DNA of 52,159 nucleotides from Psychrobacter sp. FME6 (GCF_014861365.1 NZ_RRYW01000012.1:1-52159), one strand, 5' to 3'; shown: positions 1-8,884, numbered from the stretch's first letter. Notes: generated by a model from the letters alone, not told the origin. Program-made: numbers and translations.

Positions 1-55
1 ACGTTACTTTAATCAAAACCTCTTATCAGGTGTCCTAAATTAGTTGACCACTACA
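1..55. mobile_element. Probable terminal fragment of an IS3-like insertion sequence
   Basis: The 25 bases at 31-55 run from TGTCC to CTACA. Read on the other strand they start TGTAGTGGTCAACTA, the TG...CA style of IS3-family ends. Immediately to the right the reading frame becomes clean HsdS sequence, while to the left the same frame hits a stop at 41-43. This is what an insertion that cut hsdS would leave. The rest of the element is outside the window, so family and orientation are inferred from the end sequence alone. Confidence 0.4.
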
Positions 56-547
56 GTTGGACACTCTGAATACTACGGAGGGAAAATTCCATTTATTCGT
101 TCAGGAGAAGTTAGTAGTCATAAAACTGAGCTATTTATCACGGAAGAGGGATTGTTAAACTCTTCTGCTAAGCTAGTATCTAAAGGTGATGTTTTATATG
201 CGTTGTATGGTGCTACGAGTGGCGAGGTTTCTATTAGCAAAATAAATGGGGCGATCAACCAAGCTATTCTAGCAATAATACCTTCTAAGGGCTACAACTC
301 TGAGTTTATTGCTTACTGGTTAAGAATGAATAAGGGTAATATTGTAAACACTTATTTGCAAGGTGGACAAGGTAATTTGTCAGGAGGAATTATTAAAAGT
401 TTATTGATAAAATTACCATCATTTAAAGAACAAACCGCCATCGGTCAATTCTTTAAACAACTTGACAACACGCTAAGCCTACAAGCCAAGCAGCTCAAAA
501 CCTTAGAGAATATTAAAAAAGCCTTATTGGCAAAAATGTTTGTATAA
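44..547 (+). pseudogene. hsdS: Type I restriction specificity subunit HsdS, 3' remnant
   Basis: Encodes the last ~165 residues of an HsdS protein, the DNA-recognition subunit of a type I restriction-modification enzyme. The region around residues 10-25 (YYGGKIPFIRSGEV) is the typical start of a target-recognition domain. The C-terminal part (LPSFKEQTAIGQFFKQLD, then a Leu/Lys-rich helix) is the usual conserved coiled-coil spacer. A full HsdS is about 400 residues with two recognition domains, so only the second half is left. The open frame begins at a TTG at 44 directly after an in-frame TAG, inside what looks like an IS end, so no natural start is present. hsdR starts 17 bases downstream; hsdM is not in the window. 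On its own the fragment is unlikely to give a working specificity subunit. Confidence 0.8.
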
Positions 548-564
548 CCCATTAAGGCTCGCCC

Positions 565-3500
565 ATGACCTTTGCATCCGAAGCTAAATTTGAAGACGCG
601 CTTATCCATATCTTGCAGCAAAAAGGCTGGGAAGATCAAGTTATCAACCGACCCACTGAGCAAGAGCTTATCGATAACTGGGCGCGTATCTTATTTGAAA
701 ACAATCGTGGTATCGACCGCCTCAATAACGTACCGCTGACGGATGGTGAGATGCAGCAGCTTATTGAGCAAATTAATACCTTAAAGACGCCTTTGAAGCT
801 AAACGGCTTTATCAATGGTAAGACCGTGTCAATCACTCGTGATAACCCAGACGATACCTTGCACCTTGGCAAAGAGATCAGTCTAAAGATATATGATCGC
901 CATGAGATTGCCGCAGGGCAGAGCCGCTATCAGATTGTTAAGCAGCCACAATTCCCAACCAAGTCACCTGTGCTTCGTGACCGCCGTGGTGATCTCATGC
1001 TACTGATTAATGGCATGCCTGTCTTTCACATTGAGTTGAAGCGTAGCGGTGTGCCCGTCAGTCAAGCGTGCATCCAAGTCGAAAAATATAGCGAGGCAGG
1101 TATCTTTACAGGGCTGTTTGCATTGGTGCAAATATTTGTCGCTATGAACCCTGAGCAGTCGGTTTATTTTGCCAATCCCGATGGCAACTTTAACGATGAT
1201 TATTACTTTAGTTGGGCGAACTTCTACAATGAGCCGTACACCAGCTATAAAGAGATTGCCGCGTCCTTGCTGTCTATCCCTATGGCGCATCAGATGATCG
1301 GCTTTTATACCGTAGCGGACAAAGCCGATGGCGTGCTAAAGGTCATGCGCAGCTACCAGTATTATGCCGCCAATGCCATATCTGACAAGGTATCTACTAC
1401 CAAATGGCAAGATGCCAATAGCCAGCTTGGCGGCTATATCTGGCATACCACAGGCTCAGGCAAGACCATGACCAGCTTTAAGTCCGCGCAATTGATAGCC
1501 AGCTCACAAGACGCCGATAAAGTGATTTTTTTGATGGATCGCATTGAGCTGGGTACGCAGTCATTCATACAGTATCAAAACTTCGCTGATAGCAAGGACG
1601 GCGTACAAGACACCGATGACACCCATGCTTTGATCGGTAAAATTAAAAGTAGCGACCCAAAAGATACCCTGATTGTCACCTCCATTCAAAAGATGAGTAA
1701 TATCGAAGCCGACAGCAGCGGTATGAACGCTCATGATCTGAGTGTCATGCAAGACAAGCGTTTAGTATTTATCATCGATGAGGCGCATCGCTCAACCTTT
1801 GGCGATATGCTTAAAATCATTAAGCAAACTTTCCCAAATGCGATATTTTTTGGCTTTACGGGCACGCCCATTCACGATGAAAACCAGCGAAAAATGAACA
1901 CTACCGCTGATATCTTTGGCGATGAGCTGCATCGTTATAGCATCGCTGATGGTATTCGTGACAAGAACGTCTTGGGCTTTGATTTGTACCGCGTAGCCAC
2001 CTTTAAGGATAAAGAAGTGCGCCGCGCGGTAGCACTACAACAAGCCAAAGCCGATACTGAATCAGAAGCCTTAGCGGATGACGCTAAGAAAAAGAAGTAT
2101 TATGAGTTTATCAATGATGTCGCCATGGCAGGGCATAAACAAGCTGATGGCACGTATGTAAAAGGCATTGAGGATTACCTGCCAAAAGAGCAGTATTTGA
2201 CAGACGAGCACCAAAATATGGTGGTCGAAGATATCTTAGACAACTTCCCAACGCTGAGCCGAGGCGGTAAGTTTCATGCCATATTTGCTACCAGTAGTAT
2301 CATTGAAGCCATCACTTACTATCGTTTGCTAAAAGCACAAATCAAGGCGCAAGACCTCAATCTAAAAATAAGCGCTTTATTTGATGCCAATGAAGGCAAC
2401 GAGAAGACATCCGTTTTTAAAGAGCGCGGCATGGCTGAGATCATCACCGATTACAACAGCCAATATGACAAAGACTTTAAAATAGCCAGCCATAGCAAGT
2501 TTAAAAAAGATCTTGCCAATCGTCTGTCACATAAAGAGCCGTATCAGTTTATTGAGCGCACGCCAGATCAGCAGCTAGATATACTTATTGTTGTTGAGCA
2601 GATGCTAACAGGGTTCGATTCTAAGTGGGTTAATACCTTATATATCGATAAGCTCATACGTTACGAGAATATCATTCAAGCGTTCTCGCGTACCAACCGC
2701 TTATTTGGTCACGAAAAGCCCTTTGGTACGATTCGCTACTATCGTAAGCCCTATACCATGGAGCGCAATATCGCAGCAGCCATTAAGCTGTATTCTGGCG
2801 ACAAGCCCATTGGACTGTTTGTTGATAAGCTTGAGAGTAACTTGGCTAAGATGAATCATGTTTTCGCTGAGATACAAGCAGTATTTAGCGCAGATGGGAT
2901 AGCAAACTTTGAAGCGCTGCCTAGTGCTGAGGCAAGCCAAGCTAAATTTGCCAAGCTATTCAAACAGCTGAACGATCATTTAGAAGCAGCAGATATTCAA
3001 GGCTTCACGTGGGATAAGCTAAGCTATGATTTTGACGATACTAGCGTTACGCTGAGCTTTGATGAACAAACCTATCTGGTGCTAGCTATACGTTATAAAG
3101 AGCTGTTTCAAGGTGGCTCATCGGGCGGCTCAGGTGATGTGCCCTTTGATATCTCAGGGCATTTGACCCAGATCAATACTGACAGAATCGATACGGCGTA
3201 TCTAAACGAGCGCTTTAATAAATATATCGAATCACTCGAATTAGGCGATGCCGAGCAAGCGCTAAATGAATTACACAAAGCCTTTCCGACGCTAAGTGTT
3301 GATGAGCAAAAATACGCTAATATATTCTTGAATGATGTACAGCGAGGTAAGGTCAAAGTCGAAGTAAATAGTACCTTTAAAGACTATATCGTTGACTATC
3401 AAGTAAAAGATCAGAACGATACTATTCAGCAATTTGCAGATAGCTTAGGGCTGGATGAGGCACAGCTGCGGACGCTTTTAGACAGCGCTGTGACTGAGGC

Positions 3501-3672
3501 GAATATCAATGAGTTTGGACGCTTTGATGAGCTAAAAAATACCGTGGATAAAGATAAGGCTAAAGCGTACTTTGAATCTGTAGAGGGCAGCAGTATCCCT
3601 ATGTTTAAGGTTAATATAAAGATTGACGCCGTATTGAGAGCATTTGTTTTGAGTGAGGGCAGGCTAGAGTAG
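565..3672 (+). CDS. hsdR: Type I restriction endonuclease subunit R (HsdR)
   Basis: The 1035-residue motor and nuclease subunit of a type I restriction enzyme, which translocates DNA using ATP and cuts it far from the recognition site. An N-terminal PD-(D/E)xK nuclease is visible as GDLMLLINGM followed by HIELKR near residue 156. The SF2 helicase motor shows Walker A HTTGSGKT near 294-301, a DEAH box (IIDEAHRS) near 403-410, motif III-like GFTGTPI, and late motifs MLTGFDSK and QAFSRTNR. Length is normal and the frame intact. The ATG at 565 follows an AAGG ribosome site and lies 17 bases after the hsdS remnant, so the two were co-transcribed. With hsdS broken and hsdM not seen, restriction activity in this strain is doubtful unless other copies supply the missing subunits. 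Confidence 0.95.
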   Translation: MTFASEAKFEDALIHILQQKGWEDQVINRPTEQELIDNWARILFENNRGIDRLNNVPLTDGEMQQLIEQINTLKTPLKLNGFINGKTVSITRDNPDDTLHLGKEISLKIYDRHEIAAGQSRYQIVKQPQFPTKSPVLRDRRGDLMLLINGMPVFHIELKRSGVPVSQACIQVEKYSEAGIFTGLFALVQIFVAMNPEQSVYFANPDGNFNDDYYFSWANFYNEPYTSYKEIAASLLSIPMAHQMIGFYTVADKADGVLKVMRSYQYYAANAISDKVSTTKWQDANSQLGGYIWHTTGSGKTMTSFKSAQLIASSQDADKVIFLMDRIELGTQSFIQYQNFADSKDGVQDTDDTHALIGKIKSSDPKDTLIVTSIQKMSNIEADSSGMNAHDLSVMQDKRLVFIIDEAHRSTFGDMLKIIKQTFPNAIFFGFTGTPIHDENQRKMNTTADIFGDELHRYSIADGIRDKNVLGFDLYRVATFKDKEVRRAVALQQAKADTESEALADDAKKKKYYEFINDVAMAGHKQADGTYVKGIEDYLPKEQYLTDEHQNMVVEDILDNFPTLSRGGKFHAIFATSSIIEAITYYRLLKAQIKAQDLNLKISALFDANEGNEKTSVFKERGMAEIITDYNSQYDKDFKIASHSKFKKDLANRLSHKEPYQFIERTPDQQLDILIVVEQMLTGFDSKWVNTLYIDKLIRYENIIQAFSRTNRLFGHEKPFGTIRYYRKPYTMERNIAAAIKLYSGDKPIGLFVDKLESNLAKMNHVFAEIQAVFSADGIANFEALPSAEASQAKFAKLFKQLNDHLEAADIQGFTWDKLSYDFDDTSVTLSFDEQTYLVLAIRYKELFQGGSSGGSGDVPFDISGHLTQINTDRIDTAYLNERFNKYIESLELGDAEQALNELHKAFPTLSVDEQKYANIFLNDVQRGKVKVEVNSTFKDYIVDYQVKDQNDTIQQFADSLGLDEAQLRTLLDSAVTEANINEFGRFDELKNTVDKDKAKAYFESVEGSSIPMFKVNIKIDAVLRAFVLSEGRLE

Positions 3673-3750
3673 AAGATTTCTTGGTATGTAAAGAATGACA
3701 AATAAGTAAAATTAATTTCTAGATTAACAGTTTCATAGGCATAACTTAAC

Positions 3751-4611
3751 ATGAACAACATTGTCATCAAAACGATTCAGCCCTCCGATATACTAAGAGT
3801 TGACACCGCTGAAAAAAACGACATTGTAAGTGATGTTTTCACTGGCAATGTATTTCATGAGGATAAAGACATACCCGTTTATTTTAAAGCGTATGCTTAT
3901 GATCATCCGCATGTCACTACAGGTGATCGAGGGATGCTTAATGAAATTATTGGCTACTTGATTTGTGATTTATATAAAGTACCGCAACCTGAACAAGCGT
4001 TTTTAGTATTGATGCCTAAAGACAGTCTTACGCATTTGTGGAGTCATCTTAGCGATCGCCTCAAAAAAAGCTATGAGACTAACGACGTGATTCCTATGTT
4101 TGCTACGCAGCGTATGTATGCCAAAGCATTATCGCTTAGATACAATCATAGCAGACAAGCTGTAGAGCGTGAGCTTATTAAATGGACACATTTCAAAGAA
4201 GCACTAATTTGTGATGAGGTCATGGCAAATACAGATCGCCTACCTCGTAACATTCTAACCGCCAACGCAAAAGATTTTTGGTTAATTGACAATGGCAAAC
4301 TTGCTATAGAAGACGGCACTAACTGGCAGTCAACAGATCTCATTGAGAATAATAATTATAGTAATTATTTGGCTGATCTAGTGATTAGGGACATACAGGC
4401 TGATAGCAAAAAAGGCAATCTCATTATACAAACAGCATTAAAGAAATTTAAAGCCATTAGGCAGATCACAGCTGAATGTGAGTTTTGGATAGAGGTATTA
4501 GCAAGTAATCAAGATCGTGAAATATGGCAGAAATTCTTAGCATTTTTGCAAAGTAGAGATCATAATATCACTCATATTTTAAGTGAACGCTATGGGATGC
4601 TGTCATTATGA
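3751..4611 (+). CDS. HipA-like (HipA_2-type) kinase
   Basis: A 286-residue protein with the outline of a HipA-family protein kinase. A likely ATP-anchoring lysine is at residue 46 (VYFKAY), followed by the NEIIGYLICDLYKVPQP helix with Glu65. A catalytic loop is visible at 155-167 (DEVMANTDRLPRN, Asp162 and Asn167), and a metal-binding aspartate at 180 (WLIDNG). It is shorter than classical HipA (about 440 residues), lacks the HipA N-terminal domain and has no HipB-like gene beside it. It overlaps the next gene, a DUF3037 protein, by 4 bases (ATGA), so the pair is translationally coupled. Small HipA-like kinases paired with DUF3037 proteins are a recurring combination of unknown role. Its position after hsdR suggests a phage-defence or toxin-like function, which is inference. 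Confidence 0.75.
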   Translation: MNNIVIKTIQPSDILRVDTAEKNDIVSDVFTGNVFHEDKDIPVYFKAYAYDHPHVTTGDRGMLNEIIGYLICDLYKVPQPEQAFLVLMPKDSLTHLWSHLSDRLKKSYETNDVIPMFATQRMYAKALSLRYNHSRQAVERELIKWTHFKEALICDEVMANTDRLPRNILTANAKDFWLIDNGKLAIEDGTNWQSTDLIENNNYSNYLADLVIRDIQADSKKGNLIIQTALKKFKAIRQITAECEFWIEVLASNQDREIWQKFLAFLQSRDHNITHILSERYGMLSL

Positions 4612-5513
4612 ATTGGACAAGCTTACTACAACCTAAAGATGCGATGGCTTCTTTTATCAAAGGTCATTTTTTTGTCATCAAATTCACACCTGATATTGTA
4701 GCCAAAGAAGTATTTAACCTAGGTGTTGGTTTTATAGAAGATGGTAATGAAAAAATTCGGTTTAAGCTGGCTCACTCAAGCTTGAAAGGCTTTGCTTGTA
4801 TCTACGGTAAAAATGCCGTTCAAGGTCTAAGACTGTTATTACAGTCTATCTCAACAGCATTAAATACAGTAGGATATTCTTATCCACCCTCTTCACAGCT
4901 GACCTATACGACATTAATGCCTACTAAGGGCTTATCTATAGAAGCGATTCTAGACTCGTTATATCGTGATTATGTGCATATGGATCACTTTCAAGAAAAG
5001 AAAAAACCGACAGTGCCTGTTCTTAACACAGTAGAGCTACGTAAGGGATTAAAGCAAAGCTTAAAGAGTATTAATAAAACTGAGTATTATCAGGAAGAAG
5101 AAATCCTACTAGAAAGTAACATTGACAATAGTGAGATTGCTTTAGACCTACCTATTTGGCGACCACAGCAAAAAAACAGTCTTTTTGAAAACGATTGTCT
5201 ATTTGCAACTGTAGTGTCAGCTGATTATCTAGAAAAAAACGCCCTAAGTTTTAATTTAGATTATTTGGGTTGTAGTAATATACAAAAAGCATGTCTGTTA
5301 ACAGGCCAAGAAGCTAAAGCTGGGCTATTTATATATCGTCCAGCGCCCAATGAGCGTATTACGCAAGATGTTATAGATGACATCGATAGCCATATAGAAA
5401 AATCGTTATACGCTTTAAAGCATCTAAGACAAAAAGAAGGCTATAACATTGAAATGGATGTTTTATATAGCGAAGAAGAAGTTTACAACAAGGTAGCTGA
5501 TTTTGTAACTTAG
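4608..5513 (+). CDS. DUF3037 domain protein, partner of the HipA-like kinase
   Basis: A 301-residue protein whose N-terminal segment (about residues 21-46: FFVIKFTPD, then KEVFNLGVGFIED) matches the DUF3037 pattern, an aromatic-rich strand followed by E-x-x-N-x-G-V. No enzymatic motif, signal peptide or membrane segment is visible. The start codon overlaps the stop of the upstream kinase gene (ATGA), implying coupled translation and a physical or regulatory partnership. A strong rho-independent terminator at 5560-5590 closes the operon. It could be a substrate, adaptor or antitoxin of the kinase; the sequence does not distinguish these. Confidence 0.7.
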   Translation: MNWTSLLQPKDAMASFIKGHFFVIKFTPDIVAKEVFNLGVGFIEDGNEKIRFKLAHSSLKGFACIYGKNAVQGLRLLLQSISTALNTVGYSYPPSSQLTYTTLMPTKGLSIEAILDSLYRDYVHMDHFQEKKKPTVPVLNTVELRKGLKQSLKSINKTEYYQEEEILLESNIDNSEIALDLPIWRPQQKNSLFENDCLFATVVSADYLEKNALSFNLDYLGCSNIQKACLLTGQEAKAGLFIYRPAPNERITQDVIDDIDSHIEKSLYALKHLRQKEGYNIEMDVLYSEEEVYNKVADFVT

Positions 5514-5559
5514 CTATAATTTATATAAATAAGCATTATCAAAGCGATACAATAAAGGG

Positions 5560-5591
5560 CAGATCATTTAAATGGGTGATCTGTTTTTTTT
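5560..5591 (+). terminator. Rho-independent terminator after the kinase-DUF3037 pair
   Basis: CAGATCA (5560-5566) pairs perfectly with TGATCTG (5577-5583) across a 10-base loop and is followed by eight T residues. It ends the upstream operon. It also contains the first in-frame ATG of the next reading frame (5572), which argues against that ATG being a real start. Confidence 0.85.
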
Positions 5592-5658
5592 GCTAATAAG
5601 TTCGCTTTACCTCTATACTAGCCCTAATGATCAATTCAAAATTGAAACTTATACTGTT

Positions 5659-7305
5659 ATGCTGAACCACTACCAAAGCCTTGTCCTAAGCCTCACTCAG
5701 CAGCCAACCGAGCAAGAATGGCTTGAGTTTAAGCATAACTTTCATAGCCCTGATGAGATTGGCAAGCGAATATCTGCGCTTGCTAATGGTGCGTGTTTGG
5801 CTGGCAAGAAGTTTGGTTATTTGGTGTTTGGCGTAGAGGACGGCACGCACAACATCGTTGGCACAAGCTTTAGCCCGAGGACAAAAAAAGCCAAAGGCAA
5901 CGAAGATTTAGAGCATTGGCTGATAAGCCGTATAAGCCCTAAGATTCACTTTACCATTCATGAGCTACAGATCGATGGTAAAGCGGTGATACTTTTTGAG
6001 ATTCCAGCAGCCATCGATACACCAATTAGCTTTTTGCATGAGCCTTATATTCGCATTGGTAGCGTCACAAAACCGCTAAAGCACTATCCAGATCAAAGCC
6101 GTAAGCTATGGCAGAATCAAGCCGATGACTGGAGTGCTGAGATTTGCCACGAGGCAGCGCTTGAAGATCTTGACCCTCAAGCAATCGCCGTTGCCAGACA
6201 AGTCTTTGCTGATAAAAACAAGCGTTTGGCTGAAGACGTCAAAGAGTGGGACGACATCACTTTTTTAAATAAAGCCAAAATTACTATTCACGGTCAAATC
6301 ACCCACACGGCGATTATCTTATTAGGTCGTTATGAATCCACAAGTTTTTTAAGCCCAGCCCAAGCGCATATCACATGGATTTTAAAGGGGATTGATGGCA
6401 TTGAAAAAGATTATGAGCATTTTGAACCACCGTTTTTGTTAGTCTTAGATGAGGTGTATAACAAGATCCGTAATCTCAATTATCGCTACATGGCGTCAGG
6501 TACGCTGTTTCCTGAAGAGGTGCAGCAGTACGATCCTTATATCATTCGTGAAGCGTTAAGCAACGCCATTGGTCATCAAGACTATCGCTTAGGCGGACGT
6601 ATCATAGTAGTTGAAAAAGAAGACTCAACACTATTGTTCCAAAACAGCGGCGCATTTATCCCTAAGACTATTGAGAATGTCTTGCTACAAGATGCGCCTG
6701 AAGCGAGTTATCGCAATCCGTTTTTGGTCAATGCAATGGTCAGTCTAAATATGATGGACACCATCGGTAGCGGCATCAAAAAAATGTATCAGATTCAGTC
6801 CAAGCGCTTTTTTCCTCTGCCAGATTATGACTTAACCCGTGAAAGGGTAGGCGTGAAGTTTACAGGTAAAGTGCTTGATCAAGAGTACGCCAAGCAGTTA
6901 GCAACCGTCGATAATCTCACACTGCATGACATTATAGCGCTTGATAAAGTGCAAAAAGGGCAAGTGATCACTGAAAATGAAGCAGATGCGTTACGTAAAA
7001 AATCCTTAATAGAAGGGCGCAAAAACAGCTATATTATCGCCGCTGATGTCGCTAAGCATACTGAGCAGCAAGCGGAGTATATGTTACTCAAAGGGCTTAA
7101 TGAAAAGTATTATGAAGCAGCTGTCCTAGATTTGTTGCAGCAATTTGGAGAGGCGAGTCGTTCAGACTTTGATAAGCTTTTGTATAATAAACTGCCTGAA
7201 GTTTTAACAGATGAGCAAAAGTTTCATAAAATAAAAAATTTACTCCAAAAAATGAAGAAAAAAAAGCTCATTTATTTTGAAGATAAGGTTTGGAAGTTGG
7301 TCTAA
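5659..7305 (+). CDS. Schlafen AlbA_2 / HATPase_c_4 domain protein
   Basis: A 548-residue protein from the preferred start. The N-terminus (WLEFKHNF at residues 21-28, then GKRISALANG and GYLVFGVEDG) is the AlbA_2/Schlafen-type nucleic-acid-binding domain. Around residues 290-320 the segment REALSNAIGHQDY is a GHKL-type ATP-binding motif (HATPase_c_4). The C-terminus looks like a winged-helix segment. Such proteins were often annotated as RecG-like helicases or transcriptional regulators and commonly sit beside restriction systems. The frame is open from 5572, but that ATG lies in the loop of a terminator hairpin and the extra residues look artificial, so the ATG at 5659 is chosen. It has no close cotranscribed neighbour. 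Its exact role is unknown; defence or regulation is inferred from context. Confidence 0.8.
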   Translation: MLNHYQSLVLSLTQQPTEQEWLEFKHNFHSPDEIGKRISALANGACLAGKKFGYLVFGVEDGTHNIVGTSFSPRTKKAKGNEDLEHWLISRISPKIHFTIHELQIDGKAVILFEIPAAIDTPISFLHEPYIRIGSVTKPLKHYPDQSRKLWQNQADDWSAEICHEAALEDLDPQAIAVARQVFADKNKRLAEDVKEWDDITFLNKAKITIHGQITHTAIILLGRYESTSFLSPAQAHITWILKGIDGIEKDYEHFEPPFLLVLDEVYNKIRNLNYRYMASGTLFPEEVQQYDPYIIREALSNAIGHQDYRLGGRIIVVEKEDSTLLFQNSGAFIPKTIENVLLQDAPEASYRNPFLVNAMVSLNMMDTIGSGIKKMYQIQSKRFFPLPDYDLTRERVGVKFTGKVLDQEYAKQLATVDNLTLHDIIALDKVQKGQVITENEADALRKKSLIEGRKNSYIIAADVAKHTEQQAEYMLLKGLNEKYYEAAVLDLLQQFGEASRSDFDKLLYNKLPEVLTDEQKFHKIKNLLQKMKKKKLIYFEDKVWKLV

Positions 7306-7307
7306 GA

Positions 7308-7407
7308 TTAGACGAACTTAGACGAACTTAGACGAACTTAGACGAACTTAGACGAACTTAGACGAACTTAGACGAACTTAGACGAACTTAGACGAACTTA
7401 GACGAAC
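7308..7407. repeat. Perfect tandem repeat, ten copies of TTAGACGAAC
   Basis: Ten uninterrupted, identical 10-bp units directly after the stop codon (TAA 7303-7305) of the AlbA_2 gene. They are followed at once by the terminator at 7408. There are no spacers, so it is not a CRISPR array. Perfect identity means recent expansion by slippage, or selection. Confidence 0.98.
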
Positions 7408-7440
7408 AAAAAAATAAGCCGCATTAAGCGACTTATTTTT
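7408..7440. terminator. Bidirectional terminator between the convergent AlbA_2 and alpA genes
   Basis: AAAAATAAG pairs with CTTATTTTT around an inner CGC/GCG stem (7421-7430 region). A-rich on the left and T-rich on the right, it can serve both the plus-strand AlbA_2 gene and the minus-strand alpA gene. Confidence 0.75.
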
Positions 7441-7449
7441 GGGTAGTGC

Positions 7450-7710
7450 TCAATGGAAACGAGCAGCTATCTTACCTTCAATCCACTGAGCTATTTCACT
7501 TTCAACCCATGCCACACGCCCTTTAGATAGCTTAACCTGAATAGGGAAGGTGGGGTCATAACGGTTCGATCTTTTATCGAGCATATCGTAAATCGTTGTG
7601 CTGCTAAGTCCTGTGTAGTGTACGACCTGTTTTAGCGGCAGCATTCGCGGTATCTGTGGCATGCTTAGTATTGATGTGTTTTGCTGAGTATTTGCGTTTA
7701 AATTTTCCAT
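7450..7710 (-). CDS. alpA: AlpA-family DNA-binding regulator
   Basis: A small helix-turn-helix protein of 86 residues from the chosen start. The core LKQVVHYTGLSSTTIYDMLD, then FPIQVKLSKGRVAWVESEIAQWI is the hallmark of AlpA/excisionase-like (MerR-type HTH) regulators found in P4-like elements and tRNA-inserted islands. Family members activate or assist integrase-driven excision. The frame extends 11 codons upstream, but the ATG at 7710 has an AAGGAG site 7 bases away and is preferred. It is the last gene of the minus-strand island gene set and lies 6.6 kb from the integrase it may work with. Confidence 0.85.
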   Translation of the reverse strand: MENLNANTQQNTSILSMPQIPRMLPLKQVVHYTGLSSTTIYDMLDKRSNRYDPTFPIQVKLSKGRVAWVESEIAQWIEGKIAARFH

Positions 7711-7821
7711 GATTATCTCCTTGTAAGTGAACGAGAGCATCACCTCTCATATACTTACCGAGTCCCATATTTTTTTATGGCCTCCCATGCAGTCCGAGCG
7801 TTAGCCTTTGATGCAGGTAAT

Positions 7822-7852
7822 AAAAAAAGGAGCTGATCTGATCAACTCCTTT
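7822..7852 (-). terminator. Rho-independent terminator of the RDF-like gene
   Basis: On the minus strand AAAGGAGTTGATC pairs with GATCAGCTCCTTT and is followed by T residues. It lies 27 bases after the stop of the 7879-8778 gene, separating it from alpA. Confidence 0.8.
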
Positions 7853-7878
7853 CTATGCCATTATTTATCTGTCACGAG

Positions 7879-8778
7879 TTAGCTCACCGCTGTCACGCTT
7901 TGACGTAAGCCTTGCGCGATACTGCGGGTGTTTGGCTGCATAGTTTTCTCTACCTTGCTAGGCATTTGATTGCTATCATCTTGCGGATAAAACTCTTCCA
8001 CCACATCAGACATCTCATCGCCATCAACTTCAAAGCACGAATTGGCATAACCAAGCGTGGCAGCTTGCTCTAACGCTGTTTGATCAAAGCCGTTTTCGCT
8101 AAGCTCACTATCAATTGCCTTAGCTTGCTGTACCGCGTCTTTGAGTGTTACCCCATCTCTTAGCGTTAAATCCACAAAGTAAATGGGTGTGCGATAGCTT
8201 TGGGTGGTGCTTTTACCTCGTAAGGTTAATTGCAGGGGCAAGCAGGACAGCTTATTACCTGATACTGCGGCGAAGTAGCTTAAGCGTGCCGCAAGGGTGC
8301 GAATACTATTAAAGCCTGTAGTACGAAAGATAAACGTACCCAGCTCATCGTCCTCAGACAGATTGACGTACAGACGACCGTAAGGTTTACAAGCACCACC
8401 TTGTGCTAATGGGCAACGATCAGGTGATGGGCAAGGCAGTTGCTCCATGCCGTTATTGGTACGCCGCTGACAGTGTTCGCCATCTCCCACGCATAACGGA
8501 CGACCCGTTTGCCGATCGAATAGCGTGTACTGAGCGCGCAAATTAAGATCAGGATCATTGAACAGCATGCGTACGGGTATTTGTCTGAGCTTACCTTCAC
8601 TACGTGCGCGGAGCTTTTCATCAAGCGGATGATTGACCCAGCCGTCTTTATTTTGCACTTGGCTGGTAATGGTGAATTGATCGTCTTTGGCAGGTAGGCG
8701 TTTGCCATCCTTTTGGATAACGCGTCCAATGCTGATACGACCGAGTACGGGCGGGGTAATCGTTAGACCTTTAATCAT
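7879..8778 (-). CDS. Phage/ICE protein resembling recombination directionality factor (Gp3-like)
   Basis: A 299-residue protein of the type often annotated 'hydrolase or metal-binding protein' in Pseudomonadales islands, possibly related to the Gp3-like recombination directionality factor family. Visible features are an N-terminal strand-rich segment (residues 1-20, GLTITPPVLGRISIG), a cysteine set at residues 96, 103, 116, 122 and 130 that could bind zinc or a cluster, and a hydrophobic core around LPLQLTLRGK. The last ~50 residues are polar and look disordered. It starts at an ATG with AAGGA upstream and has its own terminator. It sits in a gene set with a YqaJ-type exonuclease and DUF932, so a role in island DNA recombination or replication is likely. 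Exact function uncertain. Confidence 0.6.
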   Translation of the reverse strand: MIKGLTITPPVLGRISIGRVIQKDGKRLPAKDDQFTITSQVQNKDGWVNHPLDEKLRARSEGKLRQIPVRMLFNDPDLNLRAQYTLFDRQTGRPLCVGDGEHCQRRTNNGMEQLPCPSPDRCPLAQGGACKPYGRLYVNLSEDDELGTFIFRTTGFNSIRTLAARLSYFAAVSGNKLSCLPLQLTLRGKSTTQSYRTPIYFVDLTLRDGVTLKDAVQQAKAIDSELSENGFDQTALEQAATLGYANSCFEVDGDEMSDVVEEFYPQDDSNQMPSKVEKTMQPNTRSIAQGLRQSVTAVS

Positions 8779-8822
8779 GATGATATTCCTTATTTGTTTA
8801 ATAATTTGAATAAATCGACATA

Positions 8823-8851
8823 AAAAAGCCCACCTGTGATAGGTGGGCTTT
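8823..8851 (-). terminator. Rho-independent terminator of the YqaJ-like gene
   Basis: On the minus strand AAAGCCCACCT pairs with AGGTGGGCTTT with a 5-base loop, followed by a T run. It lies just after the stop of the 8885-10012 gene. Confidence 0.85.
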
Positions 8852-8884
8852 ATGCGTTTGGTTAATGAGACTAGCTGTCTTGGT

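Noticed and set aside
5572-5658. Upstream ATG start for the AlbA_2 gene
   Set aside because: It lies inside the loop of the preceding operon's terminator and adds residues unlike the family's N-terminus.
7308-7407. CRISPR array
   Set aside because: Units are only 10 bp, directly abutting and identical, with no spacers and no cas genes.
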